Of a DNA stretch of 64,000 bases, positions 58,831 through 64,000 are shown in pieces; positions within the stretch are counted from its first letter, which is position 1; every line of letters begins with the position of its first letter. The DNA lies in the NCBI RefSeq assembly GCF_036669915.1, contig NC_089325.1, positions 14,785,868-14,849,867 of the forward strand, in the 5' to 3' direction. The DNA comes from Pocillopora verrucosa. Its lineage: Eukaryota; Cnidaria; Anthozoa; Scleractinia; Pocilloporidae. The notes under the pieces are model-generated. The model worked only from the letters and a program-made list of their open reading frames with translations. It was not told the origin of the DNA and did no database searches. The translations under genes were made by a program, and so were the position numbers.

Positions 58831-59159
58831 TAAACACAACAATGTTTATGCTGATGAGCTCTGAAGAAAACTGTAGAAAAAGGAGATAAAGCTGATTTAC
58901 GAGAACTAATTTTAAAACTGAAAAATAAGTTGCTAATCATAGAGGAAAACGAAGATTATGTTCAGATGCTGAAAGAGTAAAGCTACATTCGTGCTTGATA
59001 CACGTGCGTGTGTTTGGTTTTGACAGTCTTGTCTTAGCTCGACTTGGACGAAATTACAATTGCGCAACTGAAGGGCCTGATACACATATCATACTGCGAT
59101 TTGCAAACATTTTTGTTTTTAAATCTTGAGAACACTGTGGGAGACAGTTGTTTGTTGAA

Positions 59160-61949
59160 ATGGAGAAAGTGTGTTTTCTGATATATTCTGCTCTTCTTGT
59201 GCTAACTAGAACCGTTTACGCAAAGAGAGATCCTGGTAAGCACAATGTTTAGACTAACATCTACATCTTTTTTTTCTTTTCGAAAGCTGATTATCAAGTA
59301 TGCTTGCTTGTTAAAAGAAAAAAGGATGGTACTGTAATTGGTCGGACAAATAGTGCCCACTGCACTATAGATATCGCAATGTACTCAGACACCACGAAAC
59401 CATTTTAAATTTACAATCGGTGCAGCCATTTTTTTGGTAAAAAAAAGCCGAAATTAAGGTTTTGTATTGTTTAGGTGAACTAGTTGAAAAAATAGTTCAA
59501 TAAAATTAAAGCACAACAGGCACTGTGCTTGTTCCACACATTACCGCTTAGGATCCAACATGAAAATAAACCTAAAATGTACTAAGAGGAATACTCAGTC
59601 GACAGATCGGTAAAGAGTGGAACTTTGAAAATGGGGCAAATATTCTTCGTATGAAGCTAATCGCATAACAAACAAAAGACAACAACAACAACAAATAAAA
59701 ACAAAACAAGAAACAAAATGCAAAACAAAACAAGGAAAACAATAAATTAATTGCGATTTGGATCCATTCCATAGCGTTAAAAAAGTGCTGAATACATTCG
59801 AATACAATCGAATAAACGTTCACATACGCTGGTTTGAATGCTATTTTACTCCAAAGAATATTAGTGTTACAGCAGTTTGTTTCTGCTTCTAAACTTGCTC
59901 CCAAGGTGTTATCGACTGATAAGGCCAACAGTTAATGGATAGGGTGTGTCTTTGTTCAATTGTACATTCAGCTCCCGTGGAGTCCTTCAATGGTTCCAGC
60001 TACATTTTCTATGGCAACATTAGTGGTAAAAGCTACAGCTGGGATGGAAGCAAAAAACACTGTGAAAAGTCTAGATCTAACCTTGTTTCGATTGAGAGTC
60101 GTGCAGAATGGGAATTCCTGAAGAAAACCATCCAAAACAAGAGTACCATTCAATACTTCATAGGTTTGAGGAAAGATAAATCAACTGGAAGGTGGAGATG
60201 GTTAAGTGATAACAGCACAGTCAATGCGTCCAATAAAGGAGATTGGCCCTGGGCAACAAGAGAACCTAACGGCAAAAATGGTGTAGAGAACTGCGCGCAA
60301 ATGTACAAAGACTACCTTAAAGACTTTGGGCGCTACAATGATTTCAGCTGTACTTCAGCCCACGCCAAATCAGGATTCATATGTGAATCTAGAGGTGGAG
60401 GAGGTAATAGACCCTTATTCACATTACACGAAACTTAGAATAATAATAAGTAAATCGTATTACGGCCCGGTCCTTCTCTTGAAAGTCAGTTACACCGAGG
60501 AAGAAAGCTAAAAAGATTAGATAACATAGTATAAACACTAGATAGACCGTGAAGTCACTTTGGATCCTAATAGTGAGCCAATAAGGACTTCTTGTTATAC
60601 AGTTGGTCAAATTATTTCAATATATCTATTTATTAGTTTTTATTTATTTGTTTGTCTTTTTATCATATATAGATACCACACTGTTACAATTGCTTTGCGC
60701 TCCATTTAAAATAGGATATAAAATCACAAAATTACAATGATAAGTGAATTTTCATATTCTTGTCTAGAGAAAAAATCAGCGAAAGCGACAGCATCCACCA
60801 TAACAGGTAAGTATTGGCGTTGTAACTGTTGAAGGCTTGACCCATCTAACAAATATGTCTAGACGATGACTTGAATCAGTGTTAAATGTAAATATAAATC
60901 AAGTTAAGTGGCATAACTTCCTCCGACTTATTCTTTAAAACTCCTGCAAGTCTTCAAGTTAACTTTAACTTTATACATATATGTAAGTAGAAAAAGAACA
61001 GACAAACCTTAAACAAATAGAAAAAAAAAATTGGTTCTTTGTTCAGGTTTGTTGTTATTTACCACTTTTGTGAGCATTATCATTGTTATTATCTACAAGT
61101 ATTTGTACAATTTTTATATGTTAGAAAAACGTTGAATTTTTATTGAAAATGCTAATAGTGATTTACTAACTTTGGTTTTGTGTCCCTCTTTAATTTAGGA
61201 CTGACTGATGGATCCCAAGCATCGACAACTGCTCGGCTAAAAGAACCATCTACAACTGCGACAACAGGTAAAAGCTTATCCGCCTTTTTTTTTGGTCATT
61301 ACCATTTTTTATGCAAAGATTTATTTATTTATTTATGTAATTTTCCCATGTAAAATAAATTCGTACCACACTGTTACTGTTAATTTGCGCTTCCCTTAAA
61401 AATGGATGGGCAATCATCAAAGCACAGGTATGAGATACAGAAAAGAACCTTTAAAAAATAGAAACATAAAATTTATTACCAGTTTTTCAACTTCCATGCG
61501 TTTTGTTCCTTTGTCTGTTCTGTTATTAGTTACCACCATCATTATCATCATCATTTTATTGACTTTATTGTATTTGTATAATTTTCATAGATGAGAGCAA
61601 CGTTGAATTTGTATCGAGAATGCTAACACATGGATTTAATTCATCAAAGTCATTTTACTATTTTTAAAAAGTTGCATCCGGAACGTTTGGTTCCGTGCCT
61701 TATCTGAAACAACCTCTTCTTTAATATATCAAATAAGGGGTCATGTCAGGAAATACCGTCACTGAACATCCCTTGGCAGACGATGTACATGCTAGCGAAC
61801 CTAACCTGGTTGTGATTGTTGTGGTGCTACTGGCCATTTTCATTCTGCTCCTTGTAGTCGCTTTCGGACTTATGTTCTTTCGCAGATGTCGGAGCCACGA
61901 TAAACAATGTAAGTGCCTTTCGCTGTGTTGTCATTTGTTTCGTATCTAA
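59160..61949 (+). CDS. C-type lectin receptor, right copy
   Basis: Exons 59160-59235 (signal peptide, MEKVCFLIYSALLVLTRTVY), 59972-60403 (lectin domain, residues about 26-169), 60768-60806, 61199-61267 (single Ser/Thr stalk exon) and 61738-61949 (transmembrane) join in phase 1 to 275 residues. The lectin domain has FIGLRKD, WRWLSDN, WPWA, an EPN motif typical of mannose-type Ca2+-dependent domains (REPNGKNGVENCAQM), and YNDFSC in place of WND. A hydrophobic span starting LVVIVVVLLAIFILLLVV is followed by FFRRCRSHDKQC and a Cys-rich end. Within the last exon CAAT|GTAAGTGCC (GT at 61909) is a strong donor, so the tail may instead continue to tyrosine-motif exons beyond the window. A type I membrane receptor is inferred. 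Confidence 0.82.
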
Positions 61950-63876
61950 CTTTTTGTCTATCATGGGGAACAAATCTTTTCGTGTGTCTTTACATTACTT
62001 TCGTCTTCTTTACTTTTTACCTTGAGTTATCCATGTAATCAGTCAACTGTGCAAAAGAGCATGTACTTAAATTCCATATAAAATGTCCTTCCAATAATCG
62101 CAGCAGTTTAAGCTTTATTGTATCGTTTACTTTTTGACAATGCTTCGAAAAGAACAAAGTGTAGGTTTTTGTCGAGGGTCGAGGGGAAAATATTTAGGGG
62201 CGAGGATTCAAAATATGTCAAAGATATATTTAATTGTTCATTATTACTTATGTTTCCTCGAGCGCAAGAGGTTTAACAATTTGTAGACATTCGCGCCCGG
62301 ATCACGCAAAACAAAACTTGGTTATTTATGGCGGTTCTTTCAGCGGTCAGGAGACCTCTTTGGTGACAGTTTTCGACGGCTGCAGTATGTTAGAGAAAAA
62401 AAATTAATCTATATAGTTTAAGTGTTTTGGACCATGGACTTCAAAACAAGAGCAAATTTCGAGCTATCAGTGAGTAATCAGTGTCTGACTTCCGCTTCCC
62501 CTCTACCTGCGTCGCAGTCGTATTTTTACGCCGTTTTTTATTTTTGCAGGTACGATCCAAATTTCTTCTATAACGCGTTAAGTTTCCTCTGATCGACTTC
62601 GCGAAATTCTGAGAATCACGTATTTATAGTTTTAAAGAAACATTTTTTGTATCTTGTTGTCGTTAAATTCCCCCGCTCCTTTCTGTTAGCCATTCGAGCG
62701 TTTCCAATGTTCTCTGAGCAAAGCTGAAGGTCTTTTAAAGGAAATATTTAGACTTCCAACAAACATTATTTAGAAGGGAGAATGCTGACAAAAAACCCTC
62801 CATTACGAATAACTCACTGAAACACACGCAAGTGAAATAGGAGAATGCGAGAAAGCGCTGAAAAGAGGAAACGAGAGCTAACATCCTGGTATTGCTGACA
62901 CTTGGAGAAAGGTGGGAAATCTCACGACCACGGGATACAAGGAATGATATAATAATACATTTTAAATGAGCAAAGAAATAAATCAATCAATAAATTAGGA
63001 AATTTTTAAACCCTTGACATTTCACCCTTGACCCTTGACTAAAACCCTTCACTGGAAAGAACACAATTGCGTTTCCTATTTTTAAAAAAAAGTTTTAATT
63101 TTTTTAAATTTTCTTTCAACACTAACAACGACAACGACGGTGAAAATTAATTGGTGACACGATTTTGGGGATAACTATGGAAATTATGTTACAATGAGTA
63201 AGTATACACTAGATTACTGATACGTATTTAAGCACACTTAAAGAGTTTTTGCTGATTATTAGGTTTATAAAAAGGAGAAGGTTTCTTTTCTGCCTCTCAG
63301 TTACATTTGGCAAGCCACTGCCCCGGAAGCTATTAAAACATTTGTTAAAAAAGGAAAAATAAGCTATGCCACAAATTGATCAAATAGAGAGGCAATAAGA
63401 TGCCCTTCGGCGTGTTGTTTTGGCTGGTTGTCACCTGTCTTCAGGTTAGCGAAAAATAGCCCTTAAGTTAGAGATACACACGGCAGTTGTCTTTTGCGTA
63501 CCATGGTCTTCCTTACAAAAGCGAGACAAGGTCGGAAGTAAGATAAGCAGTATCAGGGTGTACAGTGACACTATGAACTGATGTTACAACTGCTGAGTCA
63601 TTTAATGTAAAACTGCTGACCCTAAAAACATTAGTTAGAGAAATTATCAAAGTCAAAAACAAATTTGATAGCGTTTGATAAGCAATTTACTGCACATTAT
63701 GAAATGTTCAGAGAAATGCGCGCGCCGTGATTGGTCAGAACGAGTTCATTATATTTCCATAGAGCATGCACCTTACGTCACGCAATTGCACTGTTGAGAT
63801 ATAATTCACACAACCTACGTCACCGGTACGAGCGCACGCAATTCATGATACATTTTAATATAGGTAATCACAATTA
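61950..63876 (+). repeat. Tract shared with 54,030-55,700 and, inverted, with 31,180-32,580
   Basis: The sequence downstream of the right lectin transmembrane exon matches the tract after the orphan exon at 53,816, for example GTGACACGATTTTGGGGAT, AGTAAGTATACACTAGAT and CTTAAGTTAGAGATACACA. No coding exon was recognised. At about 63,715 a different dispersed repeat (GCGCGCCGTGATTGGTCAGA) begins. Confidence 0.65.
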
Positions 63877-63931
63877 TTTTTGCACTTGATGCGCGCGCTT
63901 TGCTTCTGCGTAATTATGATAAGCTATTTCG

Positions 63932-63970
<39 letters not shown>

Positions 63971-64000
63971 TACGTAATCACATGATTTCGAGTGCAATTT
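63877..64000 (+). repeat. Partial copy of the dispersed inverted-repeat element seen at 30,984
   Basis: TTGCACTTGATGCGCGCGCT and TGCGTAATTATGATAAGCTA match 30,986 onward in the same orientation; an AT microsatellite lies at about 63,937-63,963, and TAATACGTAATCACATGATT follows before the window ends. Confidence 0.75.

Larger units (their letters stand above)
48067..63200 (+). repeat. Right arm of the large inverted duplication
   Basis: Inverse counterpart of 31,178-46,905, carrying GPCR-2, GPCR-1, an orphan transmembrane exon and the lectin receptor in mirror order. It has its own additions between about 54,960 and 58,660 that the left arm lacks. Beyond 63,200 the sequence resembles the tract after the orphan exon at 53,816 rather than the left flank. 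Confidence 0.85.

Overview
The window reads as nuclear DNA of a cnidarian, most likely a stony coral. It has AT-rich intergenic DNA, short exons in GT-AG introns, and many dispersed small inverted-repeat elements, several flanked by TTAA. Its genes are animal housekeeping genes (thymosin beta, prolylcarboxypeptidase, mitochondrial DnaJ/Tid1) beside expanded rhodopsin-like GPCRs and C-type lectin receptors. The species cannot be named from the sequence. No rRNA, tRNA, CRISPR array or bacterial-type operon was seen.

Positions 1-27,460 are ordinary single-copy territory. They hold a LINE 3' end, the last exon of an unrecognised gene, a thymosin-beta gene (+), a 14-exon lysosomal Pro-X carboxypeptidase gene (+, 10,280-16,640), and a 14-exon DNAJA3/Tid1 gene (-, 27,180-18,716). 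For both large genes every exon joins in frame: 517 and 482 residues. The last DNAJA3 intron holds a phase-compatible alternative 3' exon encoding a membrane-spanning tail. Small TTAA elements are scattered through introns and spacers; one pair is nested and reveals its own empty site.

Positions 28,740-64,000 are dominated by a large inverted duplication. The left arm (about 31,180-46,905) and right arm (about 48,067-63,200) are separated by a spacer of about 1.16 kb. Reading outward from the centre, each arm holds GPCR-2, GPCR-1, an orphan transmembrane exon, and a C-type lectin receptor gene (signal peptide, lectin domain, Ser/Thr stalk, transmembrane exon). At the outer left end lie cytoplasmic-tail exons rich in YxxV/I/L motifs, including a YETV-x8-YDNI pair that resembles an ITAM. 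A decayed copy of the same tail follows the orphan transmembrane exon in the right arm, so the lectin, transmembrane and tyrosine-tail exons are probably parts of one receptor architecture.

The arms are similar but not identical, and the differences are informative. The left GPCR-1 is split by a 2,979-bp DNA transposon with a 9-bp target duplication; the right arm keeps the empty site. The left GPCR-2 has lost the conserved TM2 aspartate. The left lectin has five stalk exons where the right has one, its transmembrane-exon acceptor AG is missing, and its lectin domain differs strongly (EPN in the right copy, QPS in the left) although the adjoining intron is nearly unchanged. The locus therefore looks like a palindromic, fast-evolving receptor cluster, provided the palindrome is not an assembly artefact of two haplotypes.
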